Positions 9,528 to 18,462 of a stretch of 64,000 bases of DNA are shown piece after piece. The stretch is from Bacillota bacterium (GTDB lineage: Bacteria; Bacillota; Clostridia; Acetivibrionales; DSM-1351). The stretch is taken from the NCBI GenBank assembly GCA_023392075.1, contig JAEVZU010000180.1, positions 1 through 64,000 of the forward strand, given 5' to 3'. Under the pieces are notes generated by a model. The model was given only the letters and a program-made list of their open reading frames with translations, ran no database searches and was not told the DNA's origin. A program made the position numbers and the translations under genes. Position 1 is the first letter of the stretch; each line of letters starts with the position of its first letter.

Positions 9528-11282
9528 ATGAAATCAAATTATAATAAGCAACCATATATAGAAGTGAGAGGTTTTGAAAAGAATCACAGCTGGCAGGGTT
9601 ATGACAATGTTGTCCATGAGGTTCTCAGGGCGGCCGGTGTTTTAAAAGGTGAAAGGACTATAATTGCCGTTGATTTCTATCCTGGGGTCAGAACTGAGGA
9701 AATCAGGAAGAATATTATAGATAAACTGCAGGGCGATTTGGTTATTTTTACCGACGAAGATATTTTTGAAACAAATGAATATATCACGGATAAAATAAAG
9801 GAATATATGACTGATGATCGTGTATTTGGCATTATGTGTCATTTGAACTTTAAAGATTTTATAAATGCTCATAAACTGAATGAGGTTAACAAAAAAATAA
9901 GCGAAGCTAAAGGCCTGGTAGTTGTTTATGGTGTCGCGGCCTGCTTGCCTGCTGAACCGGATATTCATGTATATGCAGATATGGCACGCTGGGAGATACA
10001 GCAACGGTACCGTTCAGGTGAGATATCCAATTGGAAGCATGATAATTTTAAGGATGACGCACTTGTCAAATATAAAAGAGGTTTCTTTTTCGAATGGCGT
10101 ATTGCCGACAGGTATAAAAAGGAGAGACTGGATTCCTTTAATTATGTTCTGGATACAAACTTAAGTAATAATCCCAAAATGATATCGGGGCAGGCCTATA
10201 TTCAGGGACTCAGACAGACAGCAGGTCAGCCGTTCAGAGTAGTACCCTTCTTTGACCCGGGAGTATGGGGCGGGCAGTGGATGAAAGATTTCTGCGATCT
10301 GGAAAGGGACGCTGAAAACTATGCCTGGTGTTTTGATTGTGTACCCGAAGAAAATTCCCTCCTGTTAAAAGTGGGAGAAGTTATTGCAGAAATTCCGTCT
10401 ATTGACCTGGTTTTCAAACATCCCGGAGAACTCCTTGGTGAGAAGGTGCATGCAAGATTCGGAACGGAATTTCCTATCCGGTTTGATTTCCTGGATACTA
10501 TGGGGGGCCAAAATCTATCCTTGCAGGTACATCCTTTGACAGAATATATCCAGGAGAAATTCGGAATGAATTATACTCAGGACGAGTCTTACTACATTCT
10601 GGATGCCGGAGAGAACAGCAGTGTTTATCTCGGAGTCAGGACAGACACTTCAAAAGAAGATTTTTTCTGCGACCTGGAAAAAGCACAGAAGGGTATTATG
10701 GACTTCCCGGCAGAAAAGCACGTTAATAAATTTAAGGCGAAGAAGCATGACCATTTCCTGATACCTGCCGGCACGGCTCATTGTTCAGGTGATGATACCA
10801 TGGTTCTGGAAATTTCCTCAACTCCATTTATTTTTACCTTTAAGTTATGGGATTGGGGAAGGCTGGGGCTTGATGGAAAACCCCGTCCGATCCATTTGGA
10901 ACATGGCAAAGCTGTCCTGCAGTTTGACAGGAACACTGAATGGGTAAAAAATAATCTTATTAACAGAATCGAGACCGTAGCAGAAGGGGATGGATGGAAA
11001 GAGGAGAGAACAGGGCTCCACGAAAGAGAGTTTATAGAAACAAGAAGACACTGGTTCAGCTCAGCGGTAAGTCATGATACAAACGGAGGAGTAAACGTTA
11101 TTAACCTTATCGAGGGCAGGGAAGCAGTTGTTGAGTCTGCTGACGGGAAATTCGAACCTTTCAGGGTTCATTATGCGGAAACTTTTATAATCCCGGCATC
11201 GGTTGGAAAGTATACTATCAGGCCCTGCGGTGAATCCGAAGGTAAAACCGTAGGAACCATAAAAGCATATGTGAGAACCTGA
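9528..11282 (+). CDS. Class I mannose-6-phosphate isomerase-type protein with long N-terminal domain
   Basis: A 584-residue protein whose C-terminal part (from about residue 230) is a cupin-fold type I phosphomannose isomerase, expected to interconvert mannose-6-P and fructose-6-P. Zinc ligands are visible: Q and H of L-Q-V-H-P, E of D-E-S-Y-Y-I-L, and H of P-A-G-T-A-H-C. Ordinary ManA proteins are about 300-390 residues. The extra N-terminal 200 or so residues resemble a nucleoside/uridine-kinase-like fold (V-V-Y-G-V-A-A, then D-M-A-R-W-E-I-Q) but have no P-loop, and their role is unknown. It closes the mannoside operon and would feed glycolysis. Confidence 0.85.
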   Translation: MKSNYNKQPYIEVRGFEKNHSWQGYDNVVHEVLRAAGVLKGERTIIAVDFYPGVRTEEIRKNIIDKLQGDLVIFTDEDIFETNEYITDKIKEYMTDDRVFGIMCHLNFKDFINAHKLNEVNKKISEAKGLVVVYGVAACLPAEPDIHVYADMARWEIQQRYRSGEISNWKHDNFKDDALVKYKRGFFFEWRIADRYKKERLDSFNYVLDTNLSNNPKMISGQAYIQGLRQTAGQPFRVVPFFDPGVWGGQWMKDFCDLERDAENYAWCFDCVPEENSLLLKVGEVIAEIPSIDLVFKHPGELLGEKVHARFGTEFPIRFDFLDTMGGQNLSLQVHPLTEYIQEKFGMNYTQDESYYILDAGENSSVYLGVRTDTSKEDFFCDLEKAQKGIMDFPAEKHVNKFKAKKHDHFLIPAGTAHCSGDDTMVLEISSTPFIFTFKLWDWGRLGLDGKPRPIHLEHGKAVLQFDRNTEWVKNNLINRIETVAEGDGWKEERTGLHEREFIETRRHWFSSAVSHDTNGGVNVINLIEGREAVVESADGKFEPFRVHYAETFIIPASVGKYTIRPCGESEGKTVGTIKAYVRT

Positions 11283-11321
11283 CAATGTAATTATTAATAA
11301 GTTTATATCACTTTTAAAAAT

Positions 11322-11364
11322 ACAACCCTTGAAAGCACACTGGTATGCTTTCAGGGGTTGTTGT
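11322..11364 (+). terminator. Hairpin terminator of the mannoside operon
   Basis: A 16-bp stem with one G-U-type pair (11322-11337 with 11346-11361) followed by a short T-rich run. It lies between the isomerase gene and the convergent pssA gene. Confidence 0.65.
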
Positions 11365-11478
11365 TACCTGGGGATTAATCATGCATTTTTGGTTGAGTTT
11401 TCAACAAAATGGTATTTAATTGTGGATTTAAACTGTAATTTCTTTAAATTATGTGGATAAAATTATGTATTTTAGTAT

Positions 11479-12018
11479 TTATCTCTTTTTTATTTGAATT
11501 TTGCTGACCATTAAATAGGATAATAAAACTATTATAACGGCGCAGACTATGGTGTTTATGTTGCTATAACTGTGTCTTATATGTGAGAAGCTGTTATATA
11601 AATTTATTATTGAAAGAAAAGCCCCGGCAATGGTAATAGGTACACCGCAGAATACATTATTAAAAGTGGTAATGTTGTATCTTGCCAGCCTGTATGCCCC
11701 GGCAATAGGGAACAATACAGTGAGCAGATAACCTATTATACCCAAATTGAAAAAGCTTATTTTCCAGGCAATTATTATTGGAGCTACACCAAAGGATATT
11801 AAATCTGAAAGTGAATCCAGCTCTTTTCCCAATTCACTTGTACTGTCAAGCATCCTGGCAACCTTTCCATCAAATCTGTCGGTTAATGCCGCTACCATTA
11901 CCAATAAAGACGCCTGTATAAGGTCATCTTTTATGGAAAAGAGCAATGCAATTATACCGAGAGAAAGATTAATGAAGGTTAAAAGGTTTGGTAACGAATG
12001 CTTAATCTTGTTTTTCAA
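11479..12018 (-). CDS. pssA: CDP-diacylglycerol-serine O-phosphatidyltransferase (phosphatidylserine synthase)
   Basis: An integral membrane enzyme of 179 residues that transfers the phosphatidyl group from CDP-diacylglycerol to serine. The CDP-alcohol phosphotransferase signature D-x2-D-G-x2-A-R-x8-G-x3-D-x3-D is complete (starting D-R-F-D-G-K-V-A-R), and several hydrophobic helices follow, as in the short Gram-positive PssA type. An upstream GTG at 12027 is in frame, but the GAGGG site overlaps it and is 8 nt from the TTG at 12018, which I prefer. The serine specificity rests on family resemblance. No decarboxylase gene (psd) is in the window. Confidence 0.85.
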   Translation of the reverse strand: MKNKIKHSLPNLLTFINLSLGIIALLFSIKDDLIQASLLVMVAALTDRFDGKVARMLDSTSELGKELDSLSDLISFGVAPIIIAWKISFFNLGIIGYLLTVLFPIAGAYRLARYNITTFNNVFCGVPITIAGAFLSIINLYNSFSHIRHSYSNINTIVCAVIIVLLSYLMVSKIQIKKR

Positions 12019-12297
12019 TGAATCCACCCTCTACTTCCAAACAAATTATTTTATACTGTCACTAATTCCTGTATAAATATTGAAAGCTTGATAAAAAAAT
12101 AAGTAATAAGTACAATTGTTCTTGTATTAGTCTATAAATGTATATAATATAGATTATAATTAATTATATTAAAATTAACAAGTTAATTGTTACTTTATAA
12201 TATACGTAATAAATTCGAAAAGGTTTAACCATATTTGAAATTTAATAGTAGTCTATAACATCTAAATTATGAAGTCAGATCGGGTAGGAAATTAATT

Positions 12298-12936
12298 ATG
12301 AATAACTTTAAGTATGTATTTTTTGATTTGGACGGAACGTTGATCGATACAGTTCCGCTTATTCTTGAATCTTTTAATTACACCTTTATGCACCATTTTG
12401 GCGAAACCAGGCCGGAAGAGGAAACTATCAGCTATATAGGAATGCCTCTGATAAATCACCTGAAATCAATTTATCCCGGAAAGGAAGAAGAACTGGCCAA
12501 AACCTACAGAGAATATAATGATAGAAAACACGACAACTATGTTGCGATTTTTTTGGGTATATATCACCTGATTAAAGCTCTTCATGAAAAAGGAATTGTA
12601 ATGGGAGTTGTCACTTCAAAAAGGAGAGAACTTGCAGTTAGAGGACTTAAACTCTTTAACCTGATGGATTATTTTGCGTTTGTCAACGGTTCAGAGGCAT
12701 CACAAAAGCATAAACCTGAAGGAGAGCCTCTTCTTAAAGCCATGGAGATAATAAATGCACAAAATAAAGAAGAGGTCTTGTATGTGGGTGACAGTCCTTT
12801 GGATATTCTTTGTGCTAAAAATGCCGGTGTGAGAAGTGCAGCGGTAGCATGGACCTACAGTCCAAGAAGTGATCTGGAAAAAGTGGAGCCTGACATTTTT
12901 CTTGAAGAGCCGTTGGACCTGCTCAGATACATTTAG
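12298..12936 (+). CDS. HAD-superfamily phosphatase (PpaX/phosphoglycolate phosphatase type)
   Basis: A 212-residue haloacid-dehalogenase phosphatase. Motif I reads F-D-L-D-G-T-L with nucleophile D10 and acid D12. Motif II is the T-S-K-R stretch near residue 103, and motif IV is V-G-D-S-P-L-D near residue 164. A helical cap lies between motifs I and II, as in pyrophosphatase PpaX and phosphoglycolate phosphatase. The substrate cannot be chosen from sequence. It stands alone, with about 270 nt of AT-rich DNA separating it from divergent pssA. Confidence 0.88.
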   Translation: MNNFKYVFFDLDGTLIDTVPLILESFNYTFMHHFGETRPEEETISYIGMPLINHLKSIYPGKEEELAKTYREYNDRKHDNYVAIFLGIYHLIKALHEKGIVMGVVTSKRRELAVRGLKLFNLMDYFAFVNGSEASQKHKPEGEPLLKAMEIINAQNKEEVLYVGDSPLDILCAKNAGVRSAAVAWTYSPRSDLEKVEPDIFLEEPLDLLRYI

Positions 12937-13030
12937 GAAATAAAAAGACCAGGTTTTGAAAAAGCATATATACACAGCAAAATGCAAATACTTTATCTAA
13001 AGATAGGACTACAAAACAGGAGTGATTTTA

Positions 13031-13558
13031 TTGTCCAGAACTATCGTTGCTATTTTTGATGTGTATGGCAATGCTGAAAAAGCGGCATATGAAGTCAGGG
13101 ATAAGGGTCTGAGAACGGATAACATCTCAATTATTGTTAAGGATAACGGAAATAGAGGGTATTTAAGATCAAATAATAACGGTCAAATATACGCTGCAGG
13201 TTATGCCGCCTATCCTTTCAGACTGACCAGACGGGAAAAAATATCGGATGGAATAATTACCGGTGGTATATTTGGAGGAGTAACAGGCATAGTATTGGGT
13301 GCAGTAAGCATGTTTGTGCCCCGTTTGGGATTGGTGGCGGCAAGCGGGCCTGTTACCGGCCTTTTTGCAGGTTTCGTCCTGGGTGGGATAATAGGGGTTA
13401 TAACCGACATGAGGGTACCCAAAAGAAAAAAGGAGGAATATCACAAGCTGGTGTCGGACGGCAATGCTATTTTCAGCATGAAAGTTGACGAGGAACGGAT
13501 GGACACAATTATAGAGATAGTAAAAGAAAATGGGGCCTTATCGGTTGAAAAATATTAA
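13031..13558 (+). CDS. General stress protein 17M-like membrane-associated protein
   Basis: A 175-residue protein whose first 40 residues (T-I-V-A-I-F-D-V-Y-G-N-A-E-K-A) resemble the GSP17M/YflT-type domain. A glycine-rich hydrophobic centre (about residues 75-125) looks like two membrane-inserting hairpins, and the C-terminus is charged. AGGAG at 13018-13022 is 8 nt from the TTG at 13031, favouring that start over the GTG at 13022, which overlaps the ribosome site. The function is not established; the family is stress-associated in other Firmicutes. Confidence 0.6.
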   Translation: MSRTIVAIFDVYGNAEKAAYEVRDKGLRTDNISIIVKDNGNRGYLRSNNNGQIYAAGYAAYPFRLTRREKISDGIITGGIFGGVTGIVLGAVSMFVPRLGLVAASGPVTGLFAGFVLGGIIGVITDMRVPKRKKEEYHKLVSDGNAIFSMKVDEERMDTIIEIVKENGALSVEKY

Positions 13559-13574
13559 TAACGGCTGATTTGAC

Positions 13575-14072
13575 TTATAAAAAAATTTTTGCCATATAGT
13601 ATTCATCAACATATTTCCCATCTACAATCAGTGACTTTTCTTTCAAGCCTTCGATCTTAAAGCCCATTTTTTTATATAAGCCTATGGCAGCTTCATTATG
13701 AGTCATTACCGTAAGTTCCAATCTTGTAATACCATTTTTCAGCGTCCAATCTGTTAATTCTTCAAACAGTTTCGTACCGGTTTTTTTCCCTCTGTAACTC
13801 TTCAAAAGGCCAATAACTACGTAGGCACTGTGTTTTATTTTATTTGCAAAGCCTCTTTCGGCAGTCAGAAAGCCAATCAGATCATCATTTTCTTCAGCTA
13901 CCAGCATCAACGAATTCGATGAATATAAACTTTCAATTGCAGACTTCATTTCTGCAGCAGAAGTTTTTCTTTCACCGGGTTCATACATCATGTCCTTTGT
14001 TTCATTGTCCAACTGTTTAAGCATATATAAAAATCTTTCCGCGTCTTTTATCTCAATTTTTCTTATTATCAT
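13575..14072 (-). CDS. GNAT-family N-acetyltransferase
   Basis: A 165-residue acetyl-CoA-dependent acyltransferase of the GNAT fold. The acetyl-CoA loop region reads V-I-G-L-L-K-S-Y-R-G-K-K-T-G-T-K-L-F, and the motif B segment M-T-H-N-E-A-A-I-G-L-Y-K-K-M-G-F is strongly conserved, as in RimI-like and YkkB-like enzymes. The ATG at 14072 lies just after a GGGGG run; the upstream GTG at 14087 overlaps it. It is convergent with the preceding gene. The acceptor is unknown. Confidence 0.88.
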   Translation of the reverse strand: MIIRKIEIKDAERFLYMLKQLDNETKDMMYEPGERKTSAAEMKSAIESLYSSNSLMLVAEENDDLIGFLTAERGFANKIKHSAYVVIGLLKSYRGKKTGTKLFEELTDWTLKNGITRLELTVMTHNEAAIGLYKKMGFKIEGLKEKSLIVDGKYVDEYYMAKIFL

Positions 14073-14297
14073 ACATATGGCCCCCACAAGAAATTAGCTC
14101 CAAAAGTTATGAATTCCTATTCTCTTAAAAATGAAAGAATTGCTTTCTCTTATTATATATCATCTGTTAAACCCTGAAAATAATATATAAATCAGTTTAT
14201 TTTAAAAAAACAGTAGCAAGAATATTTCCATATACGTATAAATAGTATAGTAATGGGTCAATCCTTTATATACCAGTAAAAATGGAAGGAGACGCTT

Positions 14298-14552
14298 ATG
14301 GAAGTTTCATTGAACAAGCAGCTGAATAAAGTGGTTGGCACCATAGACGAAAAAATGCTGGATGCTGAGAGGACTAATATATTATTTGAAATAAACAGAG
14401 TAAAATGTGAATTGCAGGATGCATATAATAATTTTGATTTTGTCCAGGATTCGCTGATGGTTGATTTTTATACATATCAAATAAAGGCTTACGAAGCAAA
14501 GTTTGAATATCTGATAAAAAGAGCCAAAGCGATGGGGATATGCTATAAATAG
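14298..14552 (+). CDS. yaaL: YaaL-like DUF2508 protein
   Basis: An 84-residue, helical, soluble protein matching the DUF2508/YaaL family (pattern I-N-R-V-K-C-E-L-Q-D-A-Y-N-N-F-D-F-V near the middle). Its function is unknown. In Bacilli and many Clostridia yaaL lies between recR and bofA; here bofA follows, which supports the call, though recR is not upstream. Ribosome site GGAGA precedes the ATG. Confidence 0.75.
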   Translation: MEVSLNKQLNKVVGTIDEKMLDAERTNILFEINRVKCELQDAYNNFDFVQDSLMVDFYTYQIKAYEAKFEYLIKRAKAMGICYK

Positions 14553-14585
14553 TTTACAATGGTTTGATTGATATATGAATACTAT

Positions 14586-14626
14586 AAAAAGGATTTTGTC
14601 TTGTTACACAGATGAAGTCCTTTTTT
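14586..14626 (+). terminator. Rho-independent terminator after yaaL
   Basis: An imperfect A-rich/T-rich stem (AAAAAGGATTTT with GAAGTCCTTTTTT) ends in a run of six T. It separates yaaL from bofA, so the two may be transcribed separately. Confidence 0.5.
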
Positions 14627-14768
14627 GGTTTAACAGGCATATTTTGTCCACTTTAAAAATACATATTAGTAAGCCAATTAACATATGAGGTGCAAGGCAG
14701 GGACTTTACCGTTTTATTAATAGTATGCGTGCAATGTACGCGTAATGGGGATAAGGGGATAGGATAAA

Positions 14769-14960
14769 ATGAATATTATAAATATCCTGAAAAAAATTAT
14801 GCTCAACACAATATTAGGTGCTGTGTTGCTGGCAATCATAAATTTTGCCGGCATATACTTTAATTTCAATATAGCTTTAAATATTTATTCGGCATTAATA
14901 ATCGGCATACTTGGTGTCCCGGGACTGATTCTTCTGATTTTTTTAAAATACATGATATAA
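14769..14960 (+). CDS. bofA: BofA-like pro-sigma-K processing inhibitor
   Basis: A 63-residue, two-helix membrane protein. The C-terminal helix contains the family pattern I-I-G-I-L-G-V-P-G-L-I-L-L-I, and an Asn lies in the first helix (A-I-I-N-F-A-G). In Bacillus, BofA inhibits the SpoIVFB protease in the outer forespore membrane and so delays sigma-K maturation. This protein is shorter than the Bacillus one (about 87 residues) but keeps the core. Its position behind yaaL matches the conserved order. Confidence 0.75.
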   Translation: MNIINILKKIMLNTILGAVLLAIINFAGIYFNFNIALNIYSALIIGILGVPGLILLIFLKYMI

Positions 14961-15004
14961 GTTGTAATTTTCTAGTCTGAATTACACTCAAATTTTATTA
15001 TCTT

Positions 15005-15051
15005 AAAAAACTTATATCCATGCAGTAATGCAAAAGAGGTATAAGTTTTTT
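15005..15051 (+). terminator. Rho-independent terminator after bofA
   Basis: A 12-bp stem pairs AAAAAACTTATA (15005-15016) with TATAAGTTTTTT (15040-15051), the T-run forming the 3' arm. Confidence 0.65.
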
Positions 15052-15145
15052 GCATATATGGAAAAGTTGGGATACTGCTGGTACACTAAAGAACAATATG
15101 ATTTTCAAAAATTATAGAATTATACTGCTTTATACTTTAGATTGC

Positions 15146-15174
15146 TTGACAGAAAATTATCAAAAATATATATT
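15146..15174 (+). promoter_or_regulatory. Sigma-A promoter of the por operon
   Basis: TTGACA at 15146-15151, a 17-nt spacer, then TATATT at 15169-15174, about 70 nt before porG. The spacing is ideal and the -35 is consensus, consistent with a highly expressed catabolic operon. Confidence 0.65.
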
Positions 15175-15243
15175 CTATATATTAACTAATTTATTTTTGG
15201 AATAGATTTTTATCAAAATTGATTAAAGAGGAGGGTTTGCCAA

Positions 15244-15822
15244 ATGGGCAAGGTTGTTGAAATCAGATGGCACGGACGTGGTGGTCAAGGCGCAAAGACA
15301 GCATCATTATTGCTTGCGGATGCAGCGTTCAATACCGGTAAATACATTCAGGGTTTTCCTGAATACGGCCCTGAAAGAATGGGTGCTCCAATCACAGCTT
15401 ATAACAGAATAAGCGATGATAAGCTTACAATTCACTGTAACATTTATGAACCAGATTATGTTGTAGTAGTAGATGATACTCTGCTTACAGCTGTAGATGT
15501 TACTTCGGGATTAAAGGAATCGGGAGCTTTAATAATCAATACTACTAAAACTCCGGAAGAAATCAAACCATTATTGAAGGGGTACAAGGGTAAAGTTTGT
15601 ACAGTAGATGCAAGAACCATATCTATTGAAACTTTAGGCAAGTACTTCCCTAACACTCCAATGCTAGGTGCAGTTGTAAAAGTAAGCGGAGTAATGGGTG
15701 AAAAAGAATTCCTTGATGACATGGTTGGTTCCTTCAAACATAAATTTGCTAAGAAACCGGAAGTTATAGAACCAAATATTAAAGCTATTGAAAGAGCTAT
15801 GCAGGAGGTGAAAGGGCTATGA
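15244..15822 (+). CDS. porG: 2-oxoacid (pyruvate):ferredoxin oxidoreductase, gamma subunit
   Basis: The 192-residue gamma subunit of a four-subunit oxidoreductase that decarboxylates a 2-oxoacid to its acyl-CoA and reduces ferredoxin. The signature G-R-G-G-Q-G-A-K-T-A lies at residues 11-20, and E-Y-G-P-E-R-M-G-A-P near residue 40 is typical of pyruvate-type enzymes. It overlaps porD by 4 nt (ATGA). The pyruvate assignment is from family resemblance; a related 2-oxoacid cannot be excluded. Confidence 0.92.
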   Translation: MGKVVEIRWHGRGGQGAKTASLLLADAAFNTGKYIQGFPEYGPERMGAPITAYNRISDDKLTIHCNIYEPDYVVVVDDTLLTAVDVTSGLKESGALIINTTKTPEEIKPLLKGYKGKVCTVDARTISIETLGKYFPNTPMLGAVVKVSGVMGEKEFLDDMVGSFKHKFAKKPEVIEPNIKAIERAMQEVKGL

Positions 15823-16130
15823 GTTGTAACAAAGAATTAAAAACAGTTTCTCCTGACGTTAACTGGAAAGATATAACCAAAGGCGGAAATATTCCCTGGG
15901 CTGGTAATGCCGAGCTTTTTAAAACCGGTGACTGGCGTTCAATGAAGCCGATCTGGTTGGAGGACAAGTGTAAGCAATGTTTACTTTGCTACCCTGTTTG
16001 CCCTGATACTTCCATATTGGTTAATGCAGAAGGAAAAAGAGTAGAGTTTGATTATGATCACTGCAAAGGTTGTGGCGTTTGTGTAAAGGTTTGTCCTTTC
16101 AAGGCTATCGACTTTGTAGAAGAAAAGTAA
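15819..16130 (+). CDS. porD: 2-oxoacid (pyruvate):ferredoxin oxidoreductase, delta (ferredoxin) subunit
   Basis: A 103-residue ferredoxin-like subunit with two [4Fe-4S] motifs, C-K-Q-C-L-L-C-Y-P-V-C-P and C-K-G-C-G-V-C-V-K-V-C-P. It carries electrons out of the complex to ferredoxin. It is translationally coupled to porG and 16 nt before porA. Confidence 0.93.
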   Translation: MSCNKELKTVSPDVNWKDITKGGNIPWAGNAELFKTGDWRSMKPIWLEDKCKQCLLCYPVCPDTSILVNAEGKRVEFDYDHCKGCGVCVKVCPFKAIDFVEEK

Positions 16131-16146
16131 GGAGGGAAAATTCAAA

Positions 16147-17331
16147 ATGGCTATTAGAGAAAGATTAAGTGGTAACGAAGCCATGGCTGTTGCCATGAAG
16201 CAGATAAACCCGGATGTAGTTGCGGCTTTCCCAATAACTCCATCAACAGAAGTTCCCCAATACTTCTCAACATTTGTTGCAAACGGTCAGGTTGATACCG
16301 AGTTTGTACCTGTTGAGTCAGAGCACAGTGCCATGTCAGCATGTATAGGTGCACAGGCAGCAGGAGGAAGAGCTATGACAGCTACTTCTGCAAACGGACT
16401 TGCTCTTATGTGGGAATGTTTATATATAGCTGCATGCTCAAGACTTCCAATCGTTTTAGCATGTGTTAACAGAACTCTTTCAGGACCTTTGAACATACAT
16501 AACGATCACAGTGATTCAATGGGTGCAAGAGATTCAGGCTGGATACAGATTTATTCAGAAAACTGCCAGGAAGCATATGATAATATGTTAATGGCCAATA
16601 AAATAGGTGAACACCCCGACGTTCTTCTTCCAGTTATGGTTTGCCAGGATGGATTTATCACTTCTCATGCTATAGAAAACCTCGACCTCGTTGAAGATGA
16701 AAAAGTTAAGGCTTTTGTTGGAGAGTACAAGCCTGAAGAATATCTCTTAAATAGTGAAAACCCAATAGCAGTTGGTCCTCTGGATCATTTTACTCATTGC
16801 TTCGAACATAAGAGACAGCAGGCAGAAGCTATGGCTAATGCTAAGAAAGTTGTTCTTGAAGTATCAGCTGAATTTGCAAAACTCACAGGCAGAAGCTATG
16901 GCCTGTTTGATGAATACAATGCGGAAGGTGCAGAAGCTTGTGTGGTAGTTTTGAACTCCACAGCAGGAACTGCAAAATTCGTTGCAGACCAATACAAGGC
17001 TCAGGGCAAGAAGGTTGCCGTATTGAAACCCAGATTGTTCAGACCTTTCCCTGTTGATGAAATAGCTGAAGTTTTGGCCAAATACAAGGCTATTGCCATA
17101 ATGGACAAGGCTGAAAGCTTTAATGCTGCAGGCGGCCCATTATTCACTGATGTTACCAGTGCATTGTACGCTAAGGGCGTATTTGGACCTAAGGTAATAA
17201 ACTATATCTATGGTCTTGGTGGAAGAGACGTTAAGACTGACGATATCGAAGTTGTATTTAATAAAACATTGGAAATTGCCGCTACAGGTAAAGTTGATTC
17301 AGTTTACAACTACCTCGGCGTAAGAGAATAG
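16147..17331 (+). CDS. porA: 2-oxoacid (pyruvate):ferredoxin oxidoreductase, alpha subunit
   Basis: The 394-residue alpha subunit, equivalent to the N-terminal domains of single-chain PFOR. The N-terminus contains G-N-E-A-M-A-V-A and A-F-P-I-T-P-S-T-E, with the conserved E-S-E-H-S-A-M near residue 59. It assembles with the TPP-binding beta subunit to form the active site. Ribosome site AAGGAGG precedes the ATG. Confidence 0.93.
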   Translation: MAIRERLSGNEAMAVAMKQINPDVVAAFPITPSTEVPQYFSTFVANGQVDTEFVPVESEHSAMSACIGAQAAGGRAMTATSANGLALMWECLYIAACSRLPIVLACVNRTLSGPLNIHNDHSDSMGARDSGWIQIYSENCQEAYDNMLMANKIGEHPDVLLPVMVCQDGFITSHAIENLDLVEDEKVKAFVGEYKPEEYLLNSENPIAVGPLDHFTHCFEHKRQQAEAMANAKKVVLEVSAEFAKLTGRSYGLFDEYNAEGAEACVVVLNSTAGTAKFVADQYKAQGKKVAVLKPRLFRPFPVDEIAEVLAKYKAIAIMDKAESFNAAGGPLFTDVTSALYAKGVFGPKVINYIYGLGGRDVKTDDIEVVFNKTLEIAATGKVDSVYNYLGVRE

Positions 17332-17342
17332 GAGGTGCGATG

Positions 17343-18278
17343 ATGGCTTACAATTTAAAGGAAGTTGCTAAGAAGCCTGAAAGGCTTACTGGCGGACATA
17401 GAATGTGTGCCGGATGCGGAGCTCCGGTCGTAGTTAGACAAATATTAAGAGCTTTAAAGCCTGAAGATCACGCAGTTATTGGTTCGGCTACCGGATGTTT
17501 GGAGGTTTCTACTTTCCTTTATCCATATACTGCATGGAAAGATTCCTTTATTCACAATGCATTTGAAAACTCAGCTGCAAATATATCAGGAGCTGAAGCT
17601 GCTTATGTTGCTATGAAAAAAAGAGGAAAAGTAAAGGGTGAAACCAAGTTTATCGCTTTTGGCGGTGACGGCGGAACTTACGATATAGGTCTCCAATCTC
17701 TTTCCGGTGCTATGGAAAGAGGTCATGACATGGTTTATGTTTGCTATGATAACGGAGCATACATGAACACCGGTATACAAAGATCATCAGCTACTCCTAA
17801 GTATGCTGATACTACCACTTCACCTGCTGGTAAGGTTATTCCTGGTAAGCTGCAGTGGAGAAAAGATTTGACAGGTATTATGGCTAGCCATAACCTCCCA
17901 TATGTGTGTCAGACAGCTGCTATCGGCAATATGAAAGACCTCTACGAAAAGTCGGAAAAGGCTCTTTACACAAAGGGTGCCGCATTCATGAACGTATTGG
18001 CTCCATGTCCAAGAGGCTGGATCTACAATACTCCTGATTTGATGGAATTGAACAAGCTCGCTGTTGAAACTTGCTTTTGGCCATTGTATGAAATAATCGA
18101 CGGTAAATATATCGTTAACTACAAGCCAAAGAATAAGCTTCCGGTTGTCGATTTCTTAAAGAAACAGGGAAGATTCAAGCACTTGTTTAAAGCTGGAAAT
18201 GAATACATGATCGAAGAAATCCAGGCGGAAGTTGACAAGAGATGGGCAGAACTCTTAAGACTTGCCGGAGAAGCCTGA
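17343..18278 (+). CDS. porB: 2-oxoacid (pyruvate):ferredoxin oxidoreductase, beta (TPP-binding) subunit
   Basis: The 311-residue catalytic beta subunit. It has the cluster-ligand region M-C-A-G-C-G-A-P, the TPP-binding motif G-G-D-G-G-T-Y-D-I-G near residue 108, and N-G-A-Y-M-N-T-G-I-Q after it. Two ATG codons are adjacent (17340 and 17343); the second is better spaced from GGAGG at 17331-17335. It is the last gene of the operon. Confidence 0.93.
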   Translation: MAYNLKEVAKKPERLTGGHRMCAGCGAPVVVRQILRALKPEDHAVIGSATGCLEVSTFLYPYTAWKDSFIHNAFENSAANISGAEAAYVAMKKRGKVKGETKFIAFGGDGGTYDIGLQSLSGAMERGHDMVYVCYDNGAYMNTGIQRSSATPKYADTTTSPAGKVIPGKLQWRKDLTGIMASHNLPYVCQTAAIGNMKDLYEKSEKALYTKGAAFMNVLAPCPRGWIYNTPDLMELNKLAVETCFWPLYEIIDGKYIVNYKPKNKLPVVDFLKKQGRFKHLFKAGNEYMIEEIQAEVDKRWAELLRLAGEA

Positions 18279-18310
18279 TAAGAATTTTTAGCTTAACTAA
18301 AAGTTTACGC

Positions 18311-18344
18311 AAAAAAAGATGCATCGGAAGATGCATCTTTTTTT
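18311..18344 (+). terminator. Terminator of the por operon
   Basis: AAAAAAAGATGCATC pairs with GATGCATCTTTTTTT over a short loop, ending in seven T. Confidence 0.8.
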
Positions 18345-18387
18345 ATGTGGTAATTTGTATTTTGTATACATTATTCCGAGTGCAATC

Positions 18388-18416
18388 TTTACAAGCCAAC
18401 GAAAAAGTGATAAAAT
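18388..18416 (+). promoter_or_regulatory. Candidate promoter of nifJ
   Basis: TTTACA at 18388-18393, 17 nt, then TAAAAT at 18411-18416. It lies between the por terminator and the nifJ ribosome site GGGGG, so nifJ appears to be transcribed separately. Confidence 0.5.
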
Positions 18417-18462
18417 TAGGGTTTGAATGGTACTATTACTTATCAAAAAGGGGGCAATAAAT

